A stretch of 64,000 nt of DNA from NCBI GenBank assembly GCA_036936605.1, contig JAUPFV010000002.1:250749305-250813304 (forward strand). The letters run 5' to 3'. Below are positions 46,342 to 59,270 of the stretch, one piece after another (positions within the stretch are counted from its first letter, which is position 1; the number at the start of each line of letters is the position of its first letter). The notes below the pieces were generated by a model. That model ran no database searches and was not told where the DNA came from. It was given only the letters and a program-made list of their open reading frames with translations. Source of the stretch: Limnanthes douglasii subsp. nivea. Taxonomy: Eukaryota > Streptophyta > Magnoliopsida > Brassicales > Limnanthaceae. Position numbers and translations under genes: made by a program.

Positions 46342-49300
46342 ATGACTTTAAAAATGTTAAATTAGAATGTAAGAGGAGTAGGTAATATAAAAACTATCAG
46401 AAGAATAAAGAATCTAACTAAAAAGCATTTTATTAATATCTTAGCTTTGCAAGAACCTATGGTAGCAGTAGATAAAAGTCTAGAAATTTGTTCTAAGTTG
46501 GCTTTTGAGTCTGTTCAGGCAAATATAAATAACAAAATATGGATTTTATGGAGAAATGGTTTTACAATTGACCTCATTGATAATTTTGAACAGCTTTTAA
46601 GTGCTAGGGTTAGTCATTCTGCACATATGGAGGTTGTTTTGCTTACTGTTGTGTATGCTAAGTGTAACATTAGTCATAGATTATCTTTGTGGAATCAGAT
46701 TAGGACTATATCCATTATTAAGTTGCCTTGGTTAGTTGTAGGAGACTTTAATTCAATATCTAACATTAGTGAACAAAGAGCTTGTAATAATCTGCATACT
46801 AAAAGTTTGGATGATTTTAATGAAATGATTTTTGATTGTAAGTTAGAAGACCCTGGATATGTAGGATCTAATTTTACTTGGACTAATAAACATAAGTGGA
46901 AAAGGTTAGATAGATGTCTATATAATGAAATTTGGAGAGATACTTTTAATGTTACAAGGGTGGATCATCTGGCCAGAACTTGTTCTGACCATTCACCCTT
47001 CTTAATAACTATTTTAAAGAAAACTATGTTTCAAAAAACATCATTCAGATTTCAAAACATGTGGTTAAAACATGATGATTTTATCAAAACTGTAGAAAGT
47101 AATTGTTCTATACCTTTAAATGATTCTTCTGATATGTATATATTTTGGTCTAAACTTAAGAGATTAAAAAAGCATTTACAAATTTGGAATAAGAGTACAT
47201 TTGGTAATATTTTTGTAAACTTAAACAAAGTCGATGATGAAATTAAACTTGCTGAAATTATACTTGAGGAAAACAATTGTATTGAAAACCAAATGAAACT
47301 GCAAAAGTTAAATACTACTTTGATAACAATGCTTGAAAAATAAGAAATTTACTGGTATCAGAAAAGTTATGTGAGTTGGACAACTGAAGATGATAATAAT
47401 TCTTCTACTTTTCATAATTATGTTAAGAAAAGAAAAGTTAAGAACAGAATTAATGGAATTTTAGAAAATAATAATTGGATAGAAGATGAGGAATTGATAG
47501 GTCTCTCTGCTGTAGGTTATTTTACAAATTTGTTGAACAAAACTTCCCTTATGAATGATCTGTCTACTGTTAGAAATGTTATACCTGAAATTTTAACTGA
47601 ACAAAGTAATGAAAGCATCTTGAAAGAACCTACTCTAGAAGAATTATATGATGTTATTAGATCTCTTAATAAAAAACAGTGCCTCTGGAGTTGATGGTTT
47701 CAACTCCAGATTCTATCTTGCTTGTTGGTCTATAATTAAATGTGATTTGCTTAATGCTGTTAAAGGATATTTCTTGAGTTCAGATATACCTAAAGTAGTT
47801 TACTCTACTTTAATTTGCCTTATACCTAAAGTTAGGTCTCCCAAATATTGGACTCAATTCAGACCTATTAGCCTATGTTCTGTGTTTAATGTAATAATCT
47901 CAAAACTGATACAAAGTAGATTAGCTAAGCTTCTCCCCTTAATAATTTCAGATGAGCAAGGTGCCTATATTGACAATAGAATGATTCAGGAAAATATTTT
48001 AATAGCTCAGGAGTTAGTAAAAGATTTGAATAGGAAAACTAGAGGAGATAATCTTATTTTAAGTCTTGACATGTCAAAAGCCTTTGATAAACTTGAGTTT
48101 AGGTTTATATATGAAGTTATGTCTGCTTTTGGTTTTAATGATCTAGTAATAGACTTAATAAGAAAATCTATAGAACATATTTCTTATTTTGTTATCACTA
48201 ATGGGAAAACTTCTGGCTACTTTAAGTCTAAGAATGGTCTTAGGCAGGGTGATCCTCTATCACCTTGTCTATTTATAATTGCTGAGGAGTTTATTATTAG
48301 GGGTATAAAGATGTTGGTTGGTCAGCAAAAGATTAGGCCTTATAATATGAGAAGTAACTTAAATATTAGTTGTCTAGCTTATGCTGATGATATAATATTA
48401 TTCTTAAATGGTTCATTAGCTAGTGTTAGAAATTTATCTAGTTTCTTAGATTTATATCAAAATCTATCTGGACAGCAACTGAACAAAGACAAATCTACCT
48501 TTCTAGCTTCTTCAAAAATGAGTAGGAACATATTAGAACACCTTAAAGACTTCTTAGGTTTTAAGCTTTCTAAATTACCTTTTACATATTTAGGTATTCT
48601 GATTCATTCAAACAACTTTGCTGAACATTTTGAGTGTTTAATAGACAAGGTTAAGGATAAGATTCATGAATGGAATTCTAAGCATATCTCTTTTGGTGGA
48701 AAGATAACTTTAATCAATTATGTGCTCATGTCCTATCCTATATATTACTTGCAATCAACAAAACTGCCTTTAAAAGTTATTACTAGATTTAATTAGTTGT
48801 TAAATAAGTTTCTTTGGGGTTGTAATGAGAATTACAGAAGTCTTATTTGGACTAGTTGGGCAAGTTTATGTAAGACATTTAAGGAGAATGGTCTCAATTT
48901 TAGAAGCTTAGAGGATATTCAATCTGCATTTGCTTTTAAATTATGGTTCTCTTTTAGAAGTAAAAAATCTTTATGGTCAAAATTATTACACTCTAAGTAC
49001 TGCAATAATATACACCCTCTGCAAGCTAGATTAAGGAACACTGATTCAAAAGTTTAGAAAAGAATGTTGGAGATTAGATTAGAGGTAGAGAAACATATTA
49101 GGTGGAAGATAGGTCAGGGTAATATAGATTTTTGGTTAGATCAATGGAGTGATATGAAACCTTTAATTTTGTTAACTGATATTAATTTTCAGTATTATCA
49201 GCAAACAAAAGTGAATGAATACATCCTTAATAATACTTGGAATATACTTAAACTTCAAAGTAGCTTGCCTTTACAGTATGTTAACAAGATTATTAAAACA

Positions 49301-50443
49301 CATATAAATCAAAATGTTATGGATTCTGTTATTTGGAAACTGTCAAGTGATGGTTCTTTTAAGCTAAAAGATACAGTCTTAGAGTTAAGGCAGAAACATC
49401 CTTCATCAATAATCAAAGATAAAATATGGAACAATTTTTCTCCTAAAAAATGTTCTTTTTGTCTTTGGAGGGTCTTGAACAATCTAATTAGTATTGATAC
49501 AATACTACAATCTAAAGGTTTTCAACTAGCTAGTAAATGTGTGCACTGTGATAACATTGAATCATTACAGCATGTGTTTGTTTCCTGCGATACTGCATGG
49601 CTTGTGTGGAATTTCTTTTCTGATAAATTTAATATTAATATAGGTAAACACATGAATGTTAATCATATTGTGAACATCTGGTTTCTGTCAACTTCTAAAA
49701 GAGTTCATGTTAGGACAGTATTGACATCTATGATTATTGGGAACATTTGGAAGACCAGAAATAAATATAAGCATAGTAATATCTCTACATCACATAAACA
49801 GATTGTGAGTCAGGTCCTTTTAATGCTTACATCACTAGATTTAGCATCTGCATTATCTAGAAAACATTGGTCATCTGATTTTAATATAGCTAAGCAGTTA
49901 GGTTGCTATAATCATGTAAAACTATCTAAACCTTTCATGTACATTAAGTGGGAAAAGCCTGTAAGTAATCATGTTAAACTAAATTGTGATGGTTCTTCAC
50001 TAATCAATGGTGAATCTAGTTTTGGATATATAATAAGAGATAACTTAGGAAAGTTAATAATGGCTAAAAGGAGTGTGATAGGAAAGAGTTCTTCTATTTG
50101 TGCTGAAATATCTGGATTATTAAATGGTTTAACATACTCTAAGGAGACTAATCTTAAATTTGTGGACATTGAAATAGATTGCTTAGCCTTATTTAACATG
50201 TTAGCTTCTGGTCTTAGTCCCTGGTATTTAGAACAAAGTCTATTGTGTTGTAGACAGCTGATTTCACCACAAATGACTATTAGGCATGTTTTTAGGGAGC
50301 AAAATCTGGCTGCAGACTGGTTGGCAAAGCACGCTTTGAAAATAAAGAATAGTTTCTCTATTCAGTCTCAGCATAATTTTTGTGATCTATCTAACATTTT
50401 AAGATCTGATGCTATGGGTTTGGGAAACTTTCAATATGCTTAA
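46342..50443 (+). pseudogene. LINE 1 ORF2 (endonuclease, reverse transcriptase, RNase H)
   Basis: The APE-type endonuclease starts at 46342 (LN-stop-NVRGVGN; then LALQEPM, VVGDFNSI, RTCSDHSPF). RT (47648-48796) has LIPKVRSPKYWTQFRPISLC, LSLDMSKAFDKLE, NGLRQGDPLSPCLF and the catalytic LAYADDIILF. The zf-RVT region (about 49320-49620) has CSFCLWRVLNNL and CVHCDNIESLQHVF. The RNase H (about 49970-50340) has LNCDGSSLINGE, CAEISGLLNG, VDIEIDCLAL and LAADWLAKHA. Stops are at 46363, 47341, 48794 and 49055, with a one-base insertion in the A-run near 47670. Domain order and size are those of plant L1 elements with acquired RNase H. Confidence 0.9.
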
Positions 50444-50830
50444 TAATCTGACTATGTGTTTTAAGATATATCATTTTATGATCTGACATTGTTAGCAAGT
50501 TGAAAGACTTGACTACATGTTTTTGTTTGCAGGTTCAGGTATCCAGGATAAGTTACAAAAGCTAAGGATGGAGGGCTGCAGAAGCTATCAGGAAGGACTG
50601 CTATGGATGAAGATGTAGAAAGATAGAAGCTGAAGGGATGTTACAAGAGGCTGATTGAGAAGGATGGAAGCATAAGAGAGGAGGGTGCTGCTGATGGAGA
50701 AACAAAAGAAAGAAAGGAGTCTTAAACTATAATTTCTGTAATCAATGAGCTTATAGCTCACAAAATGATTGTTCCTAACAGTCTGTAAAACTCTTTTTCA
50801 ACATCTATGAAAGAAATTTCTTGGGAAAAA
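50444..50830 (+). other. LINE 1 3' UTR
   Basis: Non-coding sequence with purine-rich GAAGCTGAAGG and AAGATGTAGAAAG stretches, ending in a short A-run. Confidence 0.5.
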
Positions 50831-51845
50831 AATATATATTAAAAAACATTGAAATAAATATATATTACAAATATTTTTTGATAATTAGAAGTGGTAGTAT
50901 ACTATATAGTAATTTAAATTTTTAATTAATATTTATAGATATTTTATAGTATTTTTTTAATTATAAAAAACAATTATTATATAACACAAGATTATTTCAT
51001 ATTTTATTTATTAAAGTTGATGATTATATAAACAAAATAAACATTAAAAACATATTTAAAGGAAAACCTTCACCGGTTTAGTTTCGACCGAAACCAACAG
51101 CTCTTTTTGGATCGAAAATTATATAAATGGTTTATTTATTTTTAAATAAAAAAATTGATTTTTAGTTTAGTTTTAGAACTATAATTAAATGATTATGTAT
51201 ACATAGTTTTTATATATTTTTATTTTTGTTAAAGAAGTAAAGTTACTAGTCGGTGGAGTAAAATGTCAAATAATATGTATAACATTTAAACAAATAAGAT
51301 TTTAAATATTTTTTAACAAAAATATTTAATTTATTTAATATTTTGGATTACAACCATTATAATTTCGTATTTCATTATTTCTTCTAGATTTTCACTTTTT
51401 ATATTTTATGTCTTTAGTTTTTTCATGTTATTATTAATATTTGAGTGCGATATGAAATAGTTTTTTTATTGGTTCGAATTTTTATTTCTTCCTTTTTATT
51501 TTGGATGATCGAAAATGTCTTTTATACTGCACCTCCTTACAATGTAAACATTATGTTCATATATTTTGACATTATCTCCGTAGTATTTTTAAGCTAAAAA
51601 AAGTAATCATTGAAGGGTCATACTGGCTGAACATACAACTATGATCGTTTGTGATTGGGTTAACCAGTGTATTGGTGTCACCTCTAAAGACATCTAGGAT
51701 GGGATGATCTAAGATGTCATAATTGGTTTAAGGTTATAAAAGTAATATTTGGCCTTTGAGAAGGGATGTGCAAGTGTGTGATCCTTTTAGACTGCTTTTA
51801 GCTTTTGGAAAAAAAGTGAGGGCTCTTGTAGCATATCTTTTGTCA
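50831..51845. other. AT-rich sequence between LINE 1 and D2
   Basis: No gene or repeat recognised. Confidence 0.4.
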
Positions 51846-52289
51846 TAAAATTAGTTACTTTCGAATTGAATGAGTTAAACGCCTCATTCCTAACTTCGTA
51901 CGAGAGGTCAACAACCAAAGCATTGGTTATGATTTCAAATAATTATACATGGTAGGGACTTCTTCACGAATGCATGTAGATTAACATAAATTTGCTCATT
52001 TACGCCCATACGTGTACCAACATATGTAACACATTGTATACATGAATTCATTAAAAATCAATCGGTATATTCATCCGACCTCGTTCTCCTCACATACTTG
52101 GCGCTTTGCAATATAAACAAAATTATGAGTTTAGTTAGATAATATATTTGGTAGATGAATTTGTGTGTACATAATTATGTTATCACAACAGAACAATTAA
52201 ATGATGAAATTGGAGGGATAACATTTTAGGTAGGAAAATAAACAAGTGAAAAATAAAATAAAAAACAATAAATTATACGTGATTAGCAT

Positions 52290-52560
52290 CCAAGTACAAT
52301 GATAGTACACCATCGGTGCATTTGGTACAGATGGTCTTACTTGGAACCATTGATAAAAATATTATGTATAGATGGTGTAATGTAGCATTATAAGTACGTA
52401 ATACTATGCACGACTAATATGTAGTATTATGAACTACTCATGCATTACTTATGCATTGATTGTGCTAATTGCATCATCGGTGTGGACTAGTATGCATCAT
52501 TGGTGAGGAGTAGTTTTCATCATATGTGCGGTAGATATGGACCGATGATGTATAATTTAA
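52290..52560. repeat. D2 left array of GCACC-NN-TGGTGC motifs
   Basis: Decayed units such as ACACCATCGGTGCATTT (about 52308), CATCATCGGTGTGG and CATCATTGGTG (about 52472-52507). Collinear with 19460-19760. Confidence 0.5.
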
Positions 52561-52908
52561 AGATTGAGCCCATATAATACTTTAGAAAAAAAAACTAAAG
52601 TATTTTTTATCCAAGTTTACAACTTAAGTTTACTAACAATTTTGTTTTACAAAATGATTTATGAATTGATAATAAAATTACTAAATATTTTTTTGAATGA
52701 ATTCACAACTAAAGTCTTTTACTAATTTTTTAATAGTACGAAACGATTTGTAATTGGATAAAAAACCTTATAATACTGCATAATACAACACATCATAAAT
52801 AAGTGACTAAAAATAAAAGCATACATGGTCTAATACAAAACAACGTCGCATGAAAATTAATAACATCATCTGAAATAAAAACAAAGACAACAACTAAGAA
52901 AACATAAC

Positions 52909-53960
52909 TTATATAAGTCCTAAAATAATAAAAATAAGCCAAAGTGAAGTGACCTGCAAAACTCGTTTCTTGAACAGCCTCAAACCTTCTAAATCATCTT
53001 CAGTACGAATGTGGTTGAGTTTAGGAAGATCCTCAATCGCTATGTCATTACTAGATTTCATAATGTATATATTCGTTATTGACTTGTGATATGATACAAG
53101 AAGAACTGTAATATAATTTTTGGAAAGTAAATGATTACGATCGATTTTGATCTCTATTCTTATAACCAACCTAAATGTAATAGGAGGATGTTGTTCATCC
53201 TGCATCATTCTGAATTAACGCATCACTCTATCAGGCATATAACATTCAACTATGTTCATGACTAAAAATGACACGTAAACAAAAGCAACACAATATGTTA
53301 TAAAAATAATATGTAAAATCATTCTAAATTATATTAAACATATAATAAGTATAAAATTGTGTTTTTACATTCTTCTCAATCATATTACAAAGAATAGAGC
53401 ATACGATTGTTTGGGCTGCACACTAGGACCCATCAAACTCTTTCGCAACCAACTAACAGTATTTGATCTCCTAATATTGTAAGATGGATTGGGCGAAGCT
53501 TTAAAATTTGGAAAATGCTTGTACATCCAGCAACCTAGCATGGATACAAAACTGTACAGATTATACTTTAAAGATTTAGAAGCATCCCTCAAATACAATA
53601 AAGAAAAATCCAAGGCACTAACCCCTCAGGCTATATCCCCAATCCGCTTTCCATGTCCTCCAAACCAAAGATAAAATCTGCTTTCACGTTTTCTTGATTG
53701 TTTTCTACCAATATCGTTCATCTAAAAAAATATAAGTTATGCACGTCATACCTGGTGAAACAAGTCTATATTAGTCAACTGAAGATATCGATATCGCGTA
53801 AAGTATCACTGAGCCATCTCAAACTAAAACCTACTCCTCTTGTTTACTCCAACTACACATGGATATCATGAATTGGGAGTTCTAACAAATGAGAATACTC
53901 GGCATACATGACAAAGCCATCATAATGATAGTCATCTCCTTAAATTTAATTTGAAATGTA
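52909..53960 (-). pseudogene. Plant mobile domain (PMD) pseudogene, D2 copy
   Basis: 53613-53380 on minus reads LRDASKSLKYNLYSF, LGCWMYKHFPNFKASPNP and WLRKSLMGPSVQ. After a gap, FLVMNIVECYMPDRVMR and FRMMQDEQHPPITFRLVI (about 53270-53150) follow; the latter is the 'W-PDRVxRQFGxxQ-IP' block of PMD proteins. The last frame (53208-52909) continues to a Leu-rich end. Stops lie between the parts. PMD proteins are found both as host MAIN-like proteins and inside transposons. Confidence 0.6.
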
Positions 53961-54829
53961 TGGGTTACTTGGTACCAATATTCAACAAAGACCTCCTTCA
54001 ATACTGAACTAGTGTAATATTTAGCCTAATGACCAACTAGTAAACCAATTGGAGTACTGGCCAGAAACCTTTACTGCAAACTAGGTTGTTTGGTCCCACA
54101 TGCGTAATACCGATTAATGAGCATGGATGCGGATAGAATTATGATATTGTACAATAAAACATTTAATAAGAACAACTTTATTAATTGAGAAGTACAAATA
54201 TATATAAAAATAATTAATTTAATAATTACAAACTTACTCTCACAATGAAAGTTTGTGCGCCTCATGGTCTTTAAAATCTAGAAATAATGGAATACAGTCT
54301 GCATCCAAGAAAACAAATATTCTCATATATTATTCTCTTTTACTTGAAAGATTATCCTCTTCCTAGGCTAAATTATGATCTATATTACCAATGTCGTCCC
54401 TTGTGTCCTTCATTGATAGTGATGGCAGTGGTGATATATCTTTCAACTTGCACCTCATTCTGAACTAACTTATTATCAAATATCACTATGTCGTTGCTTG
54501 GTCTGGATTCTTTTCGAAAATATCTTTCAAATTTTCCATATGAAGAGACCTCTCTGCTTGGTCACTCCCTTTATGATGAAGATGTCTCCTATCTAGACCT
54601 CTCTGCTCGTGGATGGTCTCTTTGTGTATTACACGGCCTGGTTTAAATCATAAAACTTAGATAAACAATAATTAAACTAAACACAAACCAAAACAACTAA
54701 CTAAATTTTACATCAATATATTTTAAAAGATAACCAAATCAGGTTAGGGTAGGAGAAAAATAATTTAATATGTAACATGTTAGGCAAGATCACGAGGAAG
54801 AAGATATATTTATGGTGTTTTGGTTGTGA
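53961..54829. other. D2 sequence between the PMD pseudogene and right motif array
   Basis: Collinear with 20960-21480; probably the broken N-terminal coding part or upstream region. Nothing firm. Confidence 0.35.
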
Positions 54830-54955
54830 AACATCACTGCACATGCTTCATGCCTACGGTGCACGGGCTGCGCACCAATATTATGAAACAAATACACCAA
54901 TAGTGCACAACCCAAAAAACATCAGTATGTTAACAATACATTATCTTCCTCATAA
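54830..54955. repeat. D2 right array of GCACC-NN-TGGTGC motifs
   Basis: Decayed: CTACGGTGCACGGGCTGCG, GCACCAATATTATG, CACCAATAGTGCACAAC and ACATCAGTATG. Collinear with 21480-21630. Confidence 0.5.
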
Positions 54956-54959
54956 TTCC

Positions 54960-56880
54960 AACAAGAAATACTAGCCCCAAAAGGCCCAACGAAAACTTAA
55001 ATTCATAAAACTAAGACTTAAATTCATTTACCTAACTATAAATTGATATCCAAAACAATCTTACACTATATATTAAAAATTATTTACGTAAATTTAACTA
55101 AAACATTATAAAGAAAATCAAGAACATGAAGCTAAAAAAAACAAAAACTTACTTAGGAGCATATAAAGGTAGATCAGACTTCTTCACCATTATAGCTAGA
55201 TTAAAGTGTGTTTGCTAGATTTAGTTGTCGTTATTCAAAAGTAGAGAGAGAATAAATAGAGAGAAAATGAGAGTGAAAGAGATAATTGGGAAATAAGAGT
55301 GAAAATGTGAAAGAATATGTTTGTAGAAATAAAAATAATAATATTATATAGTCTAATAATTGTATCTTTGTTTAGTTGGGGGAATAAAGTTTTTGGGTGA
55401 ACTTATAGATTGGTGGGGATATACTACATCTAGGTGAAAATAGCTCTTTCCTATATATAATACAAATATTTTTCCCACTCGTTAATAAGATATCGTTGTT
55501 AAATCATGCTTAAATTAAAGGATATTCATATATATATATATATATATATACTAATTTATTTCATGTATACAGAAAAAGATAAAAAGAAATAGATCGACAA
55601 ACTTACCATGAGCCATAACTCCTTGTGTTTATCTTGAGGGTATGTAATAGCGGTCTTGAGGGTTCTGATTTGAGAATTTAAAACAGATGAGATGATGGTT
55701 CTTCCAATAATTTATGAGTGACACACAAGAATCGGTCATTGAAAGAGTAGGATTGAAATATTTTTTATGAATATGAAATAATAATGAGAGAGAGAAAAAA
55801 AATTGTCATATATGTTACATACATAATTAAAGTTTTAGGTTTTGGCTATTTATAAATTGCATAATAACGCATGAACTATTCCCCTTAATCAATTAAGTGT
55901 ATCTTATTTATTATTTTTCTATATCATTTTTTTATCTTTCTATTCTCGCAACATTTTCGATCGACTCACTTCTACCAAAAATCATAATATTTATTTGGCT
56001 TCGAGAGCCCAATGATGAATATTTAGGCTAAAATACCTTCTCTCTACATATATTTTATTCCAATTGGTACCACCATAAGACTAATTATTATTATTATTAT
56101 TATTATTATTATCATTTGCAAGTCGAATATTTCCAATATTTATTTTTTTATTATTTTACTGGACTTATACCAATAGTATTGAATACCTTAAATTACACAT
56201 GATGAGACATTTTAATTTAGATTTATTTATAATCCCCACTTGGATCATTCATGTGTACTGAAGTGTATTCGTCTGAATTGTGAACTATAAGCGATGTTGT
56301 TCACGAATATCTAAATTTTTATTCATGCCACCAAATAGCGAACAACGAACCAAAACGTATTGTCATATGTTACGATGCATAAAGATTTTACCATTAACAC
56401 ATCTCTAACGACCGCCTTACAGAATCATGGCCTCTCATATAATATATCATGAATGTATGACATAACCATGTAATCACCACATGTTAACTTTTCAATTAGT
56501 CATACTGAATGAAGATTGTTTAATTTCATTCAAACAATAAGGACGATAAAAAGAATCAATCATTGTATTGTATAAACTAAACTTGTATACATACGTTCTT
56601 AAGTGATAATACAATTTGAAATAAAAAACACATCACTTCCATTGAACCTATGTATCCTCAAAACTAAAGACACTCATGGGAGCCATGTGCGCTTGAAATA
56701 TGGAAGATCGCAATATGTTAGTATATAAATTTACAACCATAGAGTGTGTGTATTAATATGCATCACCCTTATCTGTTCGTTTGGAATTTAGTCGTTTACG
56801 GGCCGAAACTTGATGCCCATATTTTCATAATAAATTCGGATGAGCCTAACTCTTCCCTCATTTGTATGTCATTTTGTGAT
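54960..56880. other. AT-rich non-coding sequence in D2
   Basis: Collinear with 21650-23120. Contains a TA microsatellite (55527-55550) and a TTA microsatellite (56087-56112). Confidence 0.5.
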
Positions 56881-57790
56881 AATATTTCTATATTAAAGTA
56901 TGTGGGTTGATACAGTAAAACACGCAACATACTGTGAACATAACCTATTTCTATAGTTGAAGTCGTGAAGAGAGTATATCTTTCAATCTTCCGAAATGTA
57001 TCACCTCCTTCCAGAATGAATACATAACTAGTGGTAGATTTTTTGGGGTCTACATACCCTCTAAAATCTGAATCGGAATAACCTACAACATATAGGTTAT
57101 CTGATCAGCTATATTTCAAAATGTTGGGTATTTTTCAAGTACTTGAGCCCCCTTTTCACTGAATTCCACTAAAAAAATCCTGAATTTCTCGTGTACGTTC
57201 CCAGCAGTCTAAATATGAATGTTATGTATGGTTTGGTACATACCTGAGCATACATGCGACTACCAACTGTCGAAGCATATGGTATCGTCTGTATGAACTA
57301 AATCTCAAAATCTATTTTTGGGGCGCTAATGGAATGATAATTTTTCTTGTTTGCTATAGGGGTATCCAAATATTTTCAGTTATACAATTTACTGACACAA
57401 CGATTATCAATGTAAGCCTTTTGTGAGAGACCTAATAAAACCTGAAGGTGGTTTTTTACAATAGGGGTATTCGAAAATTTGCACTTATACCAATTACCGA
57501 CACAGCGATTATCAATGTAAGCCTCTTGTGAGAGACCTAAGAAACCCTTAAGGTGATTCTTTACAATACGGATGTCCAATACATAAGAAGCTTCTCCAAA
57601 GTCCTTCATATCAAATGCTTATGACAGAAATTCCGTCATATCATGTAATAAACCTATACAAATTACCGACATAATGATTCTCAATGTAAGCCTCTTGTGA
57701 GAGACCCAAGAAAACCTTAAGGTGATTCTTTACAATACAAATCTCCAACATATAAGAAGCTTCCCCAAGGTCCTTCATATCAAATTTCCA
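56880..57790 (-). pseudogene. Ty1/copia reverse transcriptase-RNase H fragment, D2 copy, with internal triplication
   Basis: 57609-57376 on minus reads MKDFGEASYVLDIRI and FLGLSQEAYIDNR twice. Around 57000-57060 the RNase H block (SFWKEVIHFGRL) is visible. The RT piece starting at GACAC(A)ACGATTATCAATG occurs three times (57394, 57499, 57669), while D1 has it once. Decayed. Confidence 0.7.
57394..57790. repeat. Three tandem copies of a Copia RT piece
   Basis: Unit starts at 57394, 57499 and 57669 (spacing 105 and 170 bp). The first unit is shortened, the others run to TCCTTCATATCAAAT and beyond. Confidence 0.75.
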
Positions 57791-58091
57791 TGGCAGAAAT
57801 TCCTTTATAGCATGTAATAAACCTACTTTATTATTATTACTATTATTATGATTATATATAGTCCAATATTTCTAATATTAATTACTTTAATTATTGAACT
57901 AGACTTATAATAACATGACTGATTACCCTAAATTACACGTTATAAAATATTCCAATATAAGATTTATTATAATCATCCGATTTGGATTTAAAGACATGCA
58001 CAATTTTGTTTTTGATATAATTTTATAGGATTTCAAACTTTAGGTATGCTCATATTTTATATACTATTTAATTTTTAACATATAATTAATA

Positions 58092-58225
58092 TGGGTAGAG
58101 ATATAATGCTCAAGCCAGTTAGGTTATATGTTTTATCTATAAATAAGAGTTTATACACTATTTAATATATATGTTTTCTAAATAATATAATCCTAGTCGT
58201 ATTTCTTTATTTATCTTTTTCTACA
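58092..58225 (+). repeat. Short Copia-type LTR (134 bp), inserted in D2
   Basis: TGGGTAGAG to TTTTTCTACA, with a TATA-like CTATAAATAAGAG. The left end coincides exactly with the point where D1 and D2 part, and a primer site follows directly. No second LTR was found in the window. Confidence 0.6.
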
Positions 58226-58237
58226 TGGTATTAGAGT
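58226..58237 (+). promoter_or_regulatory. Copia primer binding site (tRNA-Met type)
   Basis: TGGTATTAGAGT, 10 of 12 matching the usual Copia site TGGTATCAGAGC, directly after CTACA. Confidence 0.65.
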
Positions 58238-58559
58238 GTAGGTTTAGATCTTAAAGTTTTCGTGTCTTCTATTGTGCCAGCGAGAAGTTGTTTTAGCTGC
58301 CTGCCGGAAGAAAGAAAAAAAGAATTGATTGTCTTCTGCTTTCTTCGTCGTTACAAAAAGAGAGAAAATGTTTGATTTTCGGATTTCTAGTGCGCAGCCA
58401 CAATCAACCATCCCGATCGAGAGGAAAACGGTATCGATTTTTATTGAATTTTGGAGAGCGTGTTCAAGACATTTAATTCTTCAATCTCACTGGTTGGATT
58501 ATGATTTGGTGCTACAGTTTTGGAAGAAAGCGTTATTGAAGCAGTGCATATTTTTTGTT

Positions 58560-59270
58560 GGTAAAATCGTGGATTCAGTTTTGATTTTGGTTTTGGTTCT
58601 CGCTTTGATTAGAACTTAGATTTGTATTTGGATTTAGTTTTGGATTTAGATTTGGTATATATTTTGTTTGGATTCGGATTTGGTATAGATTTTGTTTGAC
58701 TTTAGAATTATGTCTCACATTTTCTTAGATCAACATTTGTGGTTTTGATTTGTTTGGAATCGTTTGGATTTGTTTAGTGTTTAGTGTTTAGATTTCGTTC
58801 GTTTAGATTTGTTTCCATCCATTTGGTGTTTAGATTTAGTTTGGAGTTTGGAGATCAAAAATTGGAGATTGGATATTTAGGATTGATGATTGACGATTGG
58901 AGATTGACGTTCGACTTTGGGTTTTGACGTTTCGATTTTGGTTTTGGTGTTTTGATTTCGATTATGGTTTTGGTGTCTGGTGTTTGGTGTTTGAATTTGG
59001 ATTCGATTTTGGTTTTAGATTCAAATTTCATATTTAGTATTTTAATTTTGGTTTTTCGTTATTTGGATTAGTATTGGTATTTGAGTTTTTTCTGTTGTTT
59101 GTAACAAACTCACAATGTAGTAATAAACATTGTGAGTTTGAGAGAGAGAGATTTTAGATTTATGGTTTGATGTTAGAGATTTAAAGTTTGAAGTTTGAGA
59201 TTTAGAATTGGGGATTTGACATAGCTTTAATATTTGAATTGAATATTTGGTTGAAGAAATACGAAGATGC
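58560..59270. repeat. Degenerate (GATTTGG/GGTTTT)n tract
   Basis: Irregular repeats such as TTTGGATTTAGTTTTGGATT, TTGGTTTTGGTGTTTTG and GTTTAGATTTGTTT run over about 700 bp, G/T-rich on plus. Downstream of the Copia LTR and absent from D1. Confidence 0.65.
59105..59140. repeat. Perfect 14-bp inverted repeat
   Basis: CAAACTCACAATGT and ACATTGTGAGTTTG, loop of 8 (AGTAATAA). Confidence 0.85.

Larger units (their letters stand above)
44090..50830 (+). mobile_element. LINE 1: L1-type non-LTR retrotransposon, nearly full length
   Basis: Two long ORFs in order (gag-like ORF1; endonuclease-RT-RNase H ORF2), a 3' UTR, and an end at about TTCTTGGGAAAAAAA (50818-50830) that may be a short poly(A). The 5' limit is not fixed and no target duplication was confirmed. 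Four stops and three frameshifts inactivate it. Confidence 0.88.

Noticed and set aside
43790..50850. Target duplication of LINE 1 (AAAAAACAATTGAA / AAAAAACATTGAAA).
   Set aside because: A-rich, imperfect and 300 bp from the likely 5' end; chance similarity.
58329..58619. 96-codon plus ORF as gag of the Copia-like insertion.
   Set aside because: No gag-like motif, and it runs into low-complexity G/T-rich repeats.
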